Source of the DNA: JTS-RE9 sp964649195
GTDB taxonomy: Bacteria > Planctomycetota > Phycisphaerae > Phycisphaerales > Phycisphaeraceae
Direction: 5' to 3'
Assembly: GCA_964649195.1 (NCBI GenBank)
Contig: CAZYPK010000064.1
Span: 1 to 26,133 of the forward strand
Length of the DNA: 26,133 nt
Shown: positions 17,202 through 24,785 of the stretch, one piece after another
Layout of the letters: each line of letters begins with the position of its first letter
Numbering within the stretch: the first letter of the stretch is position 1
Notes under the pieces: model-generated
Database searches by the model: none
Seen by the model: only the letters and a program-made list of their open reading frames with translations
Told to the model about the DNA's origin: nothing
Translations under genes and position numbers: made by a program

Positions 17202-18230
17202 CTACTTTCGTTTCTCCACCAGGGCGGCACGTTTGGCGAGGTAGTGGCTCAGCGTCGCGCCGAGGTTTTGCGAGGTATCGACGAGCTGATAATCGAAGCC
17301 GAAGCGCCGCGTGATTTTCTTGACCTGATCGAGGTGGGCGTTGATCGCTTCGAGGTAGGCTTCCTTGAGGGCCTGGGGATCCAGCGGCAATCGGCCTTCG
17401 CCTTCGAGGCCCATGAACTCGCTGGGTGAGCGGAAGGGGAAGGTCAGCTCCGCATGATCGAGCGTCTGCAACACGAAAAGATCGTGGCGGCGAAAATGAG
17501 CCCGGGCCAGACCATGCTCGAGCGCCGCGGCATCATCAAAAAGATCGCTGATGAGCACGACCAGGGCCCGCTGGTGCACCCGCGCGGAAATCTGATCGAA
17601 GAGATGGGCCAGGCTGGTGGCGCGGGCTTCGATCTGATCGGGGGACGCGCCGGCGAGGGAGGTATCGCTTTCGATGGGATCGACGTGCGCGGCGCCCAGC
17701 GCTTCGGTGATCAGTCGCCAGTGGTTGCGGCTCGAGCCTGAGCGTGTCGCGGCACGGATGGTGTCGGCGAAAAGGAACAGGCCGACGGAGTCCTGCTGCT
17801 TGAGTGCGAGGTAGGCGAGGGTGGCGGCGAGGGTGGCGGCGGCATCGAACTTGCGCCAGGTGGCGGACCCACCCACGGGAGTGGGTGGGCTTTGGGGGGT
17901 GTTTTTCAGGGGGGTGTTTTTCATGTCACCGCCGAAGGCCATGGAGCCGGAGACATCGACGAGGAGGATCAGATCGAGGTTGGTTTCCTTTTGATATTGC
18001 TTGAGGTAGAGCTTGTCGGTTCTGCCGAACACTTTCCAGTCGAGGTGGCGGATGTCATCGCCTGGCGAATACTGGCGGTGCTGGGCGAACTCGACGCTGT
18101 AGCCAAAGTGCGGCGAGCGGTGCATGCCGGTCATCATGCCTTCGACGGCCATGCGGGCGCGCAGCTCCAGCGACGCCACAGAAGCGAGCGTTCGCGGGTC
18201 GAGGTAGTTGGGGGCTTCAACCGAGGGCAT
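17202..18230 (-). CDS. DUF58 protein with VWA domain and in-frame repeat insert
   Basis: 342-residue cytoplasmic DUF58 protein, the usual partner of MoxR ATPases. The DUF58 signature HRQYSPGDDIRHLDWKVFGRTDKLYLK (51-77) is followed by a VWA domain with an intact DVSGS metal site (92-96). About 23 residues (103-125, KNTPLKNTPQSPPTPVGG) are inserted between SGSMAFG and WRKFDAAATLAATLAYLAL, where relatives usually have only a few residues. The insert is encoded by a GTGGG-type hairpin (17865-17907) that also occurs after astB. The frame is open and the rest of the protein is conserved, so it is probably functional. It lies 303 nt downstream of moxR across a long palindrome. No Shine-Dalgarno site is visible at 18230. 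It is presumed to act with MoxR and the two VWA membrane proteins. Confidence 0.9.
   Translation of the reverse strand: MPSVEAPNYLDPRTLASVASLELRARMAVEGMMTGMHRSPHFGYSVEFAQHRQYSPGDDIRHLDWKVFGRTDKLYLKQYQKETNLDLILLVDVSGSMAFGGDMKNTPLKNTPQSPPTPVGGSATWRKFDAAATLAATLAYLALKQQDSVGLFLFADTIRAATRSGSSRNHWRLITEALGAAHVDPIESDTSLAGASPDQIEARATSLAHLFDQISARVHQRALVVLISDLFDDAAALEHGLARAHFRRHDLFVLQTLDHAELTFPFRSPSEFMGLEGEGRLPLDPQALKEAYLEAINAHLDQVKKITRRFGFDYQLVDTSQNLGATLSHYLAKRAALVEKRK
17865..17907. repeat. GTGGG-type hairpin inside the DUF58 gene
   Basis: Perfect 9-bp stem (17868-17876 with 17881-17889) and a GGGA loop, followed by CTTTGGGGGGTGTTTTTC. It aligns along its whole length with 1601-1641 behind astB. Stem position 6 is C-G here and G-C there, so pairing is kept. 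A second GGGGGGTGTTTTTC-like word follows directly. Confidence 0.9.
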
Positions 18231-18533
18231 GAAAAAGTCCGAAATACGAAATCAGAAACTGGGCGTGGTCAGCATGGCAGGGGGAACGGTTTCATGATGC
18301 TGAAGATGATGACATTGAAGCAATAACTTAAACCGTGCATTGTCTTCTCGGCTCATGTACCCGCCGTGGTGCCAAGCCCGATGGCGAGGGCCGCCGAGCC
18401 GTCGGGGTATTCTGTGCGGTGCCGATACCCCGACGGCTCGCCAAGCCTCGCCATCGGGCTTGGCACCACATTCGGTACATGAGCCGTCTTCTCATGTTTT
18501 CACTTCGGATTTCGATTTTCGGATTTCGTATTT

Positions 18534-18536
<3 letters not shown>
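18228..18536. repeat. Long palindrome flanked by TTCGGAT heptamers
   Basis: No gene is seen between moxR and the DUF58 gene. Inverted arms of about 60 bp (18350-18409 and 18426-18485) carry GGTGCCAAGCCCGATGGCGA and GCCGTCGGGGTA modules with few mismatches around a 16-nt loop. On both sides lie heptamer arrays of the TTCGGAT type: TCCGAAA TACGAAA TCAGAAA at about 18238-18258 and the opposite-strand form at about 18506-18536. The whole thus resembles a nested composite element. Confidence 0.85.
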
Positions 18537-19601
<1,065 letters not shown>

Positions 19602-19647
19602 GAAATCTCCTGGGTAAGAATCGAACAGGTCAAGTATAGCGGGGGAA

Positions 19648-19850
19648 AGTTTCGAGTTCCGGGTTCCGGGTTCCGAGTTGAAAGGCAAAGGGGAAGAAAG
19701 GCACGAAGGCATTGAGGCACGGAGGCACGAAGGGGGGAAACCTTCGGAAGCCTTCTCCGTATCCGCACCCTCCGTGCCTTCGTGCCTCAATGCCTTCCTC
19801 CCCCCTTGCCTTTCAACTCGGAACCCGGAACTCGGAACCCGGAACTTTTC
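19648..19850. repeat. Composite heptamer/octamer palindrome between moxR and mutM
   Basis: 33-nt outer arms (19648-19680 and 19814-19846) of GAGTTCC/GGGTTCC units enclose inner inverted modules: GAAAGGCAAAGGGG, then GGCACGAAGG octamer units (about 19700-19735 and 19768-19795). It is the most complete copy of the composite seen in half form inside radA (4711-4881). It occupies the promoter region of two divergent genes. Confidence 0.92.
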
Positions 19851-19856
19851 ATCCCT

Positions 19857-19862
19857 TACAAT
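19857..19862 (+). promoter_or_regulatory. -10-like TACAAT before mutM
   Basis: TACAAT ends 6 nt before the mutM ATG and no Shine-Dalgarno site is present, which suggests a leaderless transcript. The hexamer lies a few bases outside the repeat arm, so the repeat would supply the -35 region. No good -35 match is visible. Confidence 0.45.
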
Positions 19863-19868
19863 TCCCCC

Positions 19869-20720
19869 ATGCCTGAGCTTCCCGAAGTCGAGCGTGTGCG
19901 GCAATCGCTGGCGGCCCATGTGATCGGCCGGCGGATTGTGAAGGTGGACATTCGCCGGGCGGATGTGGTTGAGTTCGGCAGCCTCGCCGCCCGCACCGCC
20001 GGCGCCATGCGAAAGGCCCTGCTGCTTGACCGCACCATCACCGCCCTTGAGCGGCGCGGCAAGCAGATCGCCGTGATCACCGATGGCGATCCCGCACCGG
20101 CCTTGTGCATCCATCTGGGCATGACCGGCTCCGTCATTCACCAGTGGCCGCCCCTGGCCCAGGCCGATGAAAAGCACGCCCACCTGCTCTGGCATCTCGA
20201 CAACGATCGCGTCTTCTTCTTCCACGATCCCCGCCGCTTCGGCGGCATCCGGTGCTACCCCGCCTTCGGCGACCTCTTCAACCACCGCTGGCGCGACCTG
20301 GGCGAAGACGCCCTGACCATCGCACCGCAGACGCTCCACGAAAAGCTCAAGCGCACCGACCGCCATCTCAAAGCCGCGCTGCTCGACCAATCGATCCTCG
20401 CCGGCCTGGGCAACATCTACGTCGATGAACTGCTCTTCGCTCGCGGCCTGCATCCGATGACGCGGGCCGGCCGTCTCAAACTTGAAACGGTGAATGAACT
20501 GGTCACCGCCATGCGCGATCTGCTCCGCCGCGCCATCCACTCCGGCGGAAGCAGCCTGCGCAACTACGTCGATGCCGACGGCCAAACCGGCGGCTTCCAG
20601 TTCGAGCACCTCGTCTATGGCCGCGCCGGCAAGCCCTGCCCGCGCTGCGAGGCGATGCTCAAGACCAAAGTCATCGCCGGGCGCACCACGGTGTTCTGTG
20701 CCGGGTGTCAAAAACGATGA
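19869..20720 (+). CDS. mutM: Formamidopyrimidine-DNA glycosylase (Fpg/MutM)
   Basis: 283-residue bifunctional base-excision repair enzyme that removes 8-oxoguanine and formamidopyrimidines and cuts the abasic site. The N-terminus MPELPEVE provides the catalytic Pro2 and Glu3 after Met removal, which fixes the start at 19869. Other marks: the RGKQI lysine (about residue 60), HLGMTG, the helix-two-turn-helix LAGLGNIYVDELLFARGLHP, and a C-terminal zinc finger CPRCEAML...CAGCQKR. Length is typical. It has no operon partner, is divergent from moxR, and is followed by a repeat-rich gap. Variable substrate-loop residues were not assessed. Confidence 0.97.
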   Translation: MPELPEVERVRQSLAAHVIGRRIVKVDIRRADVVEFGSLAARTAGAMRKALLLDRTITALERRGKQIAVITDGDPAPALCIHLGMTGSVIHQWPPLAQADEKHAHLLWHLDNDRVFFFHDPRRFGGIRCYPAFGDLFNHRWRDLGEDALTIAPQTLHEKLKRTDRHLKAALLDQSILAGLGNIYVDELLFARGLHPMTRAGRLKLETVNELVTAMRDLLRRAIHSGGSSLRNYVDADGQTGGFQFEHLVYGRAGKPCPRCEAMLKTKVIAGRTTVFCAGCQKR

Positions 20721-20734
20721 AGAAGTCAGGACAC

Positions 20735-20895
20735 AGGAGCCGCTTGCGGCTTCGCTCTGATTTCCTGTTCCCCGTTTCCTGTTCCGCAGACGCGCAGCGA
20801 GGACGCTGCGGCTACGATGTCTCCTGTTTCCTGTCCCCTGTCCTCTTTTCCAACGGAGCGAAGCCGCAAGCGGCTTGGGTGTAAGGTTGTTCATG
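20735..20895. repeat. CTGTCCC heptamer mosaic downstream of mutM
   Basis: In order: a GCCGCTTGCGGCTTCGC palindrome, CCTGTTTC/CCTGTCC heptamers, a GCGCAGCGAGGACGCTGCG hairpin, more heptamers (about 20820-20855), and an inverted GCGAAGCCGCAAGCGGCTTG. The same modules in the same order occur at 23786-23895. It may act as the mutM terminator, which is inference. Confidence 0.88.
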
Positions 20896-21365
20896 GGGGT
20901 TCCTTCTGCTTCATGATGATAAAGAGATATAAATCATCATCACCGTAGCGTCGCTGTCATTTTGTGGAGAACCGTTTCGCCAACGCTTCCAACAGGCAAC
21001 AATACAGACACTTAACGGCAAAACATGTCGCCCCCAAAACCTGTCAACAAGGTTGTCGAGACCAATCTCCCTGTCGGTATCAGTGTCGGCAACATTGATC
21101 TTATGGGGCATCGAAGGTTCGGCCCCTGTCGGGAACCGCCGAATGACCGACACGGACCGCGCGCTTCTCCACAGGCTGGCCACAGGGTTGTTGACACACG
21201 GAATAACGCAAAGCAAGAGCCGCGACGTAACACGTCGCGGAGATCAGCAGCCTGAAGGGGTGTCGCGTACCCCCCGCGTTGCAAGCCTCGAACACGCCTG
21301 CGCGACCAGGGGCGTTGTCATCCGTCATCCATTGCGAGACTCACCACCGATCTTCCCGTTCATCT
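20896..21365. other. AT-richer non-coding stretch, no gene seen
   Basis: Base composition is lower in GC than in the neighbours, and no open frame here reads like a protein. It holds a TGATGAT...ATCATCA inverted repeat (about 20914-20942), TTCTCCACA words in opposite orientation at 20963-20971 and 21165-21173 (one mismatch from a DnaA box), and the CCGCGACGT-AAC-ACGTCGCGG palindrome at 21220-21240. It could be a decayed gene or a regulatory spacer. Confidence 0.4.
21220..21240. repeat. CCGCGAC palindrome, second copy
   Basis: 9-bp perfect stem with an AAC loop. Relative to the 4303-4323 copy, two adjacent stem pairs differ and pairing is kept. CCTGAAGGGG follows in both copies, so the shared element is longer than the hairpin. 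Confidence 0.75.
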
Positions 21366-21575
21366 TCACCCCCGCACCCGATAGACCACGCGCCATCCCT
21401 TTTGCGCCGCGCTGTCCATGCGTTCGATGATGATGATGGAATGGGCATGGAGCGTACCCAGCAGCAGCCGGGCGAGGGCCGCGTTTCTTCGGCCTGCATC
21501 GAGATCGCCCGCATCCTCGAAGAACTCCTCGATATCACCGGCCACTTGCTTCGGGTTGTCTTGCGGTGGTGTCAT
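21366..21575 (-). CDS. Small hypothetical protein
   Basis: 69-residue reading frame with a protein-like composition: an acidic N-terminal half (NPKQVAGDIEEFFEDAGDL), a helix-like LARLLLGTLHAHS, a run of four isoleucines, then MDSAAQKGWRVVYRVRG. It has no recognisable family, signal peptide or transmembrane helix. No good Shine-Dalgarno site precedes the ATG at 21575. It lies between lipoprotein genes and mutM, bounded upstream by a heptamer element. It could be a real small gene or a chance frame in GC-rich DNA. Confidence 0.4.
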   Translation of the reverse strand: MTPPQDNPKQVAGDIEEFFEDAGDLDAGRRNAALARLLLGTLHAHSIIIIERMDSAAQKGWRVVYRVRG

Positions 21576-21593
21576 GGTTTAACAGGGGGAAGG

Positions 21594-21685
21594 CAAGTTC
21601 CGAGTTCCGAGTTGAAAGACAGCCGAACCGATTCGAGCCTGCATCCCTCCGCAACTCGGAACTCGGAACTCGAAACTCGGAACTT
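21594..21685. repeat. Heptamer hairpin 3' of lipoprotein gene
   Basis: Left arm 21596-21614 (19 nt, two heptamers shorter) and right arm 21652-21684 (33 nt). The right arm is identical to 4848-4880 in radA. It directly abuts the stop of the lipoprotein gene at 21687, so it could act as a transcript-end hairpin. Confidence 0.92.
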
Positions 21686-21686
21686 T

Positions 21687-22589
21687 TCACCTTCCCACCT
21701 GGTTCCAGAAGGTTCGCAGTTGGTTCAATACTTCCGAGCGGTGCAGCCTTGATTCCAGGTCGGCCTTGGTCTTCGACACCTGATCGTGCTTGCGGCCGGC
21801 GGCCAGGCGGGTGAGTTCGGGCTGGTTCGTGTCGTCGCGGAGCTTCGCCAGCCTGGTGACGCTGTCATCAAGATCAGCCCAATAGGTCAGCACGCGATCG
21901 AGTCCCGCCTCGCCGGCGATCGGGTCGCCTTCGCCGCGCAGCGGACGGGCGATGAACGTGTGGTTCTCCACCCGATCGAAGATGAGCGTGTCGTATCGCG
22001 GCGGCGCCAGATCATCGAGCAGCCGGAGCCTGGCGAACAGCGATTCGATCCGCAGACGAAACGGCGAATCATCAGGCAGTGTCGCTTCAAGCGTCTTCAC
22101 CCCGTCGAGCATCATGCGCAGGATGGCGATGTCGTGGCTGATGACCGGCGCGGTCTCGCCGCCGGTGAGCACTGCGATGGCCCGGGCCGATTGCTCGGCG
22201 CTGAGTTGCCTGGCCGGCCGGCCTGTGATCAGGGCGCCGTCGATGGTCATGCGGGAGAACATCCGCCCCTGCTCCCTGGGATGCAGTCGCAGGCGAAACG
22301 AATTGAGGACGGAAAGCGCATCGCCCTGCGCATCGCGGCTGCGCATGGCCAGGGGATCATCGTTCCCGTCGCCGCGCTCATCCTGCGGCGTGGAAGCCGG
22401 ATCGGTCGAAGGGGTGATGAGCACGACGCGCTGCTTGAGGCCCAGATTCCCCGCGATGGGAGCGGTGGGATCGGGACGGGCTTCGACGGCCAGCGCCATC
22501 TTTTCGGTTTCGTAGAAGTAAACCGAGTTGCAGCCGATGAGCAGGCCAGGCAGCGCAACGGCCAGCCACGCGAAGAAGATTCGTTTCAT
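21687..22589 (-). CDS. Lipoprotein of unknown function (third of three)
   Basis: 300-residue predicted lipoprotein with a signal peptide MKRIFFAWLAVALPGLLIGC and a lipobox (LIGC, Cys20). The mature part begins NSVYFYETEKMALAVEARPDP and contains DALSVLNSFRL and a MTIDGALITGRPA segment, then a helical C-terminal half with charged heptads (SKTKADLESRLHRSEVLNQL). I recall similar uncharacterised exported proteins in other bacteria but cannot name a family. The start at 22589 is supported by AAGGGGG 6 nt upstream; in-frame codons further up have no signal sequence. It lies 67 nt downstream of the second lipoprotein gene and is probably in the same transcript. Location at the outer membrane or periplasm is inferred. 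Confidence 0.75.
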   Translation of the reverse strand: MKRIFFAWLAVALPGLLIGCNSVYFYETEKMALAVEARPDPTAPIAGNLGLKQRVVLITPSTDPASTPQDERGDGNDDPLAMRSRDAQGDALSVLNSFRLRLHPREQGRMFSRMTIDGALITGRPARQLSAEQSARAIAVLTGGETAPVISHDIAILRMMLDGVKTLEATLPDDSPFRLRIESLFARLRLLDDLAPPRYDTLIFDRVENHTFIARPLRGEGDPIAGEAGLDRVLTYWADLDDSVTRLAKLRDDTNQPELTRLAAGRKHDQVSKTKADLESRLHRSEVLNQLRTFWNQVGR

Positions 22590-22656
22590 GATGTGCCCCC
22601 TTGGTGAAGGAAATGGTTGGGAAGTGAAGTGAAAAACAACCGGCGGGATGAAGATG

Positions 22657-23130
22657 TCAGCGTTCCTGTTGGCCGAACACCGCATGGCGCATGGCCTTGA
22701 GGGTTTCGGGATTCTGCGACGCCTTGACCGCCGCTTCGCCGGTGGCGATGGCGTGATTGAAGGTCAGTTCCTCGAGTCCGACGGCTTCGACATTGCTGAC
22801 CGACACGAGCGACATGGCCTCGCCCCCGGAAGCCTCGCCCCCGCCCCCGGAAGCGCCCCCGGGAGTACCGGGGGTACCGGGGGTACCGGGGGTACCGGCG
22901 TCAGGCGACAGCCGGGGGACGAGGGCAAAGGTTTCGCGGTCGTAACCGAGCGACAGCTTTGCCGTGCCCGACTGCGTGGAGAGGTTGACATTCACCCCCA
23001 GCGATGCGTCGTGCACATACACCATGTGCTGGCAGCCGGTGAGCAGGCAAACGCCCGGCAGCACGGTGGCCGCCCATCGTGAAAGGCGGCTTCGCGGGCG
23101 GGACGGCGAACGCTTCGATCTGTTTTTCAT
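22657..23130 (-). CDS. Lipoprotein of unknown function (second of three)
   Basis: 157-residue predicted lipoprotein: basic n-region (KNRSKRSPSRPRSRLSR), hydrophobic core and lipobox LTGC. The mature part has SLGVNVNLSTQSGTAKLSLGYDRETFALVPRL, a beta-rich pattern, then a low-complexity GTPGTPGTPGTPGGASGGGGEA segment encoded by tandem GTACCGGGG and GAGGCTTCC units, then a helical tail. AAGGAGG 7 nt upstream fixes the start at 23130. The start codon overlaps the stop of the preceding gene by 4 nt, so the two are translationally coupled. The Gly/Pro/Thr segment is probably a flexible linker that varies between relatives. No function can be assigned. Confidence 0.75.
   Translation of the reverse strand: MKNRSKRSPSRPRSRLSRWAATVLPGVCLLTGCQHMVYVHDASLGVNVNLSTQSGTAKLSLGYDRETFALVPRLSPDAGTPGTPGTPGTPGGASGGGGEASGGEAMSLVSVSNVEAVGLEELTFNHAIATGEAAVKASQNPETLKAMRHAVFGQQER
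22812..22900. repeat. GTACCGGGG and GGGGGCGAGGC units in lipoprotein gene
   Basis: Four 9-bp GTACCGGGG units (22865-22897) and, just before them, CTCGCCCCC/GGAAGC units resembling the GGCGAGGCTCCC repeat at both window ends. They are in frame and encode the Gly/Thr/Pro linker of the second lipoprotein. A related CCCCCGGAAG word encodes the N-terminus of pfp. Confidence 0.65.
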
Positions 23131-23663
23131 GGCAAAACCTCCTTGAGAGAGAAGTGAATGGTTTCGATGTCCGGCATGTTCCGCCGCGGCAGCCGCAGCA
23201 GCAGTTGATGATGAGCATCGCCGCGCAGCGCGATCGCATCCTTCGCCGACCAGCCGGCTTCAAGGCCGATGCCCTGCGCCAGTCGCACACCGATGCCCCA
23301 TCGCCGCGAGCAGAGCGCCACCGGTGATGGCGTCGGCCACGATTCCCCTTCATCGCACCGCACCGGCAGCAGCACGTTGCCGCGATCCATCCGCCACGAC
23401 TCATCCCCTGGCCGATCATTCGCCCCCGATGCACCGCCGGCGAAAAAGACCATCTGCTCGACATGCCCCAGATACAACCCGCCATCGATGGCGCTCGTGC
23501 TCAGATGAAAGCCCCACGCCCGGAGGTGAATCGCCCGCCCCGTGTCCGCCTCATTGCGCAGGTGGATCACGGAGCCGATCAGCGGCTGGTGATTGACCGT
23601 GCAGCCCTGCACGAACAGGCAAAGCACAAAACCCACGCGATGCGATCGATGCAACAGCCCCAT
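23127..23663 (-). CDS. Lipoprotein of unknown function (first of three)
   Basis: 178-residue predicted exported protein: a short basic start (MGLLHRSHR), hydrophobic core VGFVLCLFV and lipobox VQGC. The mature part contains SVIHLRNEADTGRAIHLRAWGFHLSTSAIDGGLYLGHVEQMVFF and a WGIGVRLAQGIGLEAGWS stretch, both beta-rich and aromatic. Together they resemble uncharacterised small lipoproteins in other genomes, but no family can be named. It ends in a 4-nt ATGA overlap with the next lipoprotein gene, showing operon organisation. No strong Shine-Dalgarno site precedes 23663. Upstream lies a CTGTCCC heptamer element that probably holds its promoter region. Confidence 0.7.
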   Translation of the reverse strand: MGLLHRSHRVGFVLCLFVQGCTVNHQPLIGSVIHLRNEADTGRAIHLRAWGFHLSTSAIDGGLYLGHVEQMVFFAGGASGANDRPGDESWRMDRGNVLLPVRCDEGESWPTPSPVALCSRRWGIGVRLAQGIGLEAGWSAKDAIALRGDAHHQLLLRLPRRNMPDIETIHFSLKEVLP

Positions 23664-23756
23664 GATGAAGACGCCCCGAAGTGATGGCCACCCAATGGGC
23701 AGCCGGTGAAATGCAGGGGCGTATTATATCAAAACGGATGTGGGGAAACAAGGGGT

Positions 23757-23897
23757 CAGGAAACAGGAGACAGGGGACAGGGGACAAGCCGCTTGCGGCT
23801 TCGCTCTGATTCCTGTCCTCTGTTGCGCAGACGCGCAGCGAGGACGCTGCGGCTACGATGTCCTCTGTTTCCTGTCCCCTGTCCCCTGTCCCCTTCT
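23757..23897. repeat. CTGTCCC heptamer hairpin between ompH-like and lipoprotein genes
   Basis: Left array ACAGGAG ACAGGGG ACAGGGG (about 23764-23786) and right array TCCTGTC/CCCTGTC (about 23861-23892) are inverted copies. The centre carries the GCCGCTTGCGGCTTCGC and GCGCAGCGAGGACGCTGCG palindromes in the same order as 20736-20852. It abuts the ompH-like stop. Confidence 0.9.
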
Positions 23898-23899
23898 CT

Positions 23900-24583
23900 C
23901 TACTTCCGCGATTCGCGGTCGTATTTGAGGTTCATCTTCTGGATCACCAGGTCGGTCAGGTCCAGTTCCTCGATGGACCAGAGGACTTTGCGCGACTGGA
24001 TCATGCCGGGCACCTGTTCGGAGCTGACTTCGGTGAAGTCGATGGTGGGCGACTTGAAGAGGACGAGGTCGTATCCGCGTTCGCGGGCGGCTTCGTTGAT
24101 CGATTCGAGCATCTTGCCGTAGATCAGCTTGATCCACGCGGCACGGTCGCGGTTGATCTTGCCCGCCTCGATGGTGACCCACACCTTGTGGTCGCCCACT
24201 TCCTTTTCGAGTTGCTCCTGCACGTTGGCGAAATCGACCGTGCCGGGCTTGAGGTCCTTGAGGGAATCCTGAAGCTGCCTGAGCTTGGTCTCGCGGGTTT
24301 CGTTTTCGGTCTTGAACTTTTCCTCGCGGGTGGTGAAGTCGGCTTCGACGGAGACCTTCTCCTTCAGCGAGTCGTAGGTGCGCTTGAGGTCCACGACGGC
24401 GGTGGCGCTGGAGGCCTGCCCGGCCCGCTGGCCGGCCTGGCGCAGACGCTTGTTCTCGGCCTTGAGCCGGTCGTTTTCCTTGATGAGCTGCTCGACTTCC
24501 TCCGGCGTCAGCTTGGTCTGCGCGTGAGCATTGGCGGTGATGATCGAACAAAACAGTGCGGCAATGATCAGGATTCGTGGCAT
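23900..24583 (-). CDS. OmpH/Skp-family periplasmic protein
   Basis: 227-residue exported protein with signal peptide MPRILIIAALFCSIITANAHA. Mature residues 23-55 form a short coiled coil (LTPEEVEQLIKENDRLKAENKRLR). An OmpH/Skp-type domain follows: TAVVDLKRTYDSLKEK, a long charged helical pair, then GYDLVLFKSPTIDFTE and VLWSIEELDLTDLVIQKMN. Skp proteins are periplasmic chaperones that hold unfolded outer-membrane proteins, consistent with a two-membrane envelope. The start at 24583 is supported by GAGGAA about 6 nt upstream. It is the second of two tandem paralogues; the upstream one is longer. The extra N-terminal coiled coil is unusual for Skp and suggests a modified oligomer. Confidence 0.85.
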   Translation of the reverse strand: MPRILIIAALFCSIITANAHAQTKLTPEEVEQLIKENDRLKAENKRLRQAGQRAGQASSATAVVDLKRTYDSLKEKVSVEADFTTREEKFKTENETRETKLRQLQDSLKDLKPGTVDFANVQEQLEKEVGDHKVWVTIEAGKINRDRAAWIKLIYGKMLESINEAARERGYDLVLFKSPTIDFTEVSSEQVPGMIQSRKVLWSIEELDLTDLVIQKMNLKYDRESRK

Positions 24584-24689
24584 GGGATGTTCCTCGGCAA
24601 TTCGGGTTCGCATTTCAAATCGAAACAAGGCGTGTGGTTGGATGCACAACAAAAAAAGAGCGGGGTGACACAAAACTTCGGACCGGCCC

Positions 24690-24755
24690 CCCGGCCGGGA
24701 GCCTGAAAACTTTTGGGTGGCTGGGGCTGAGGCTCTGCGAAGCCCCGGCGTCCTG
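24690..24755. repeat. Mosaic repeat between the two OmpH-like genes
   Basis: Contains CCCCCGGCCGGGAG, then an inverted copy of the 204-235 repeat, then the GGCTGGGGCTGAGGCTCTG module of the 2.6 kb palindrome. No gene is present in the 202-nt gap. Modules found apart elsewhere are joined here. Confidence 0.7.
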
Positions 24756-24785
24756 CCTCATCTTGCCAAGGCCATGGGAAGGCGA

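Noticed and set aside
19602..20894. Long N-terminal extension of moxR (open frame continuing to 20894)
   Set aside because: It lies antisense to mutM and in repeat DNA. The ATG at 19601 has a good Shine-Dalgarno site and family conservation starts there.
20896..21365. Chromosomal origin of replication
   Set aside because: Only two imperfect DnaA-box-like words, no dnaA or dnaN nearby; kept only as a low-interest note.
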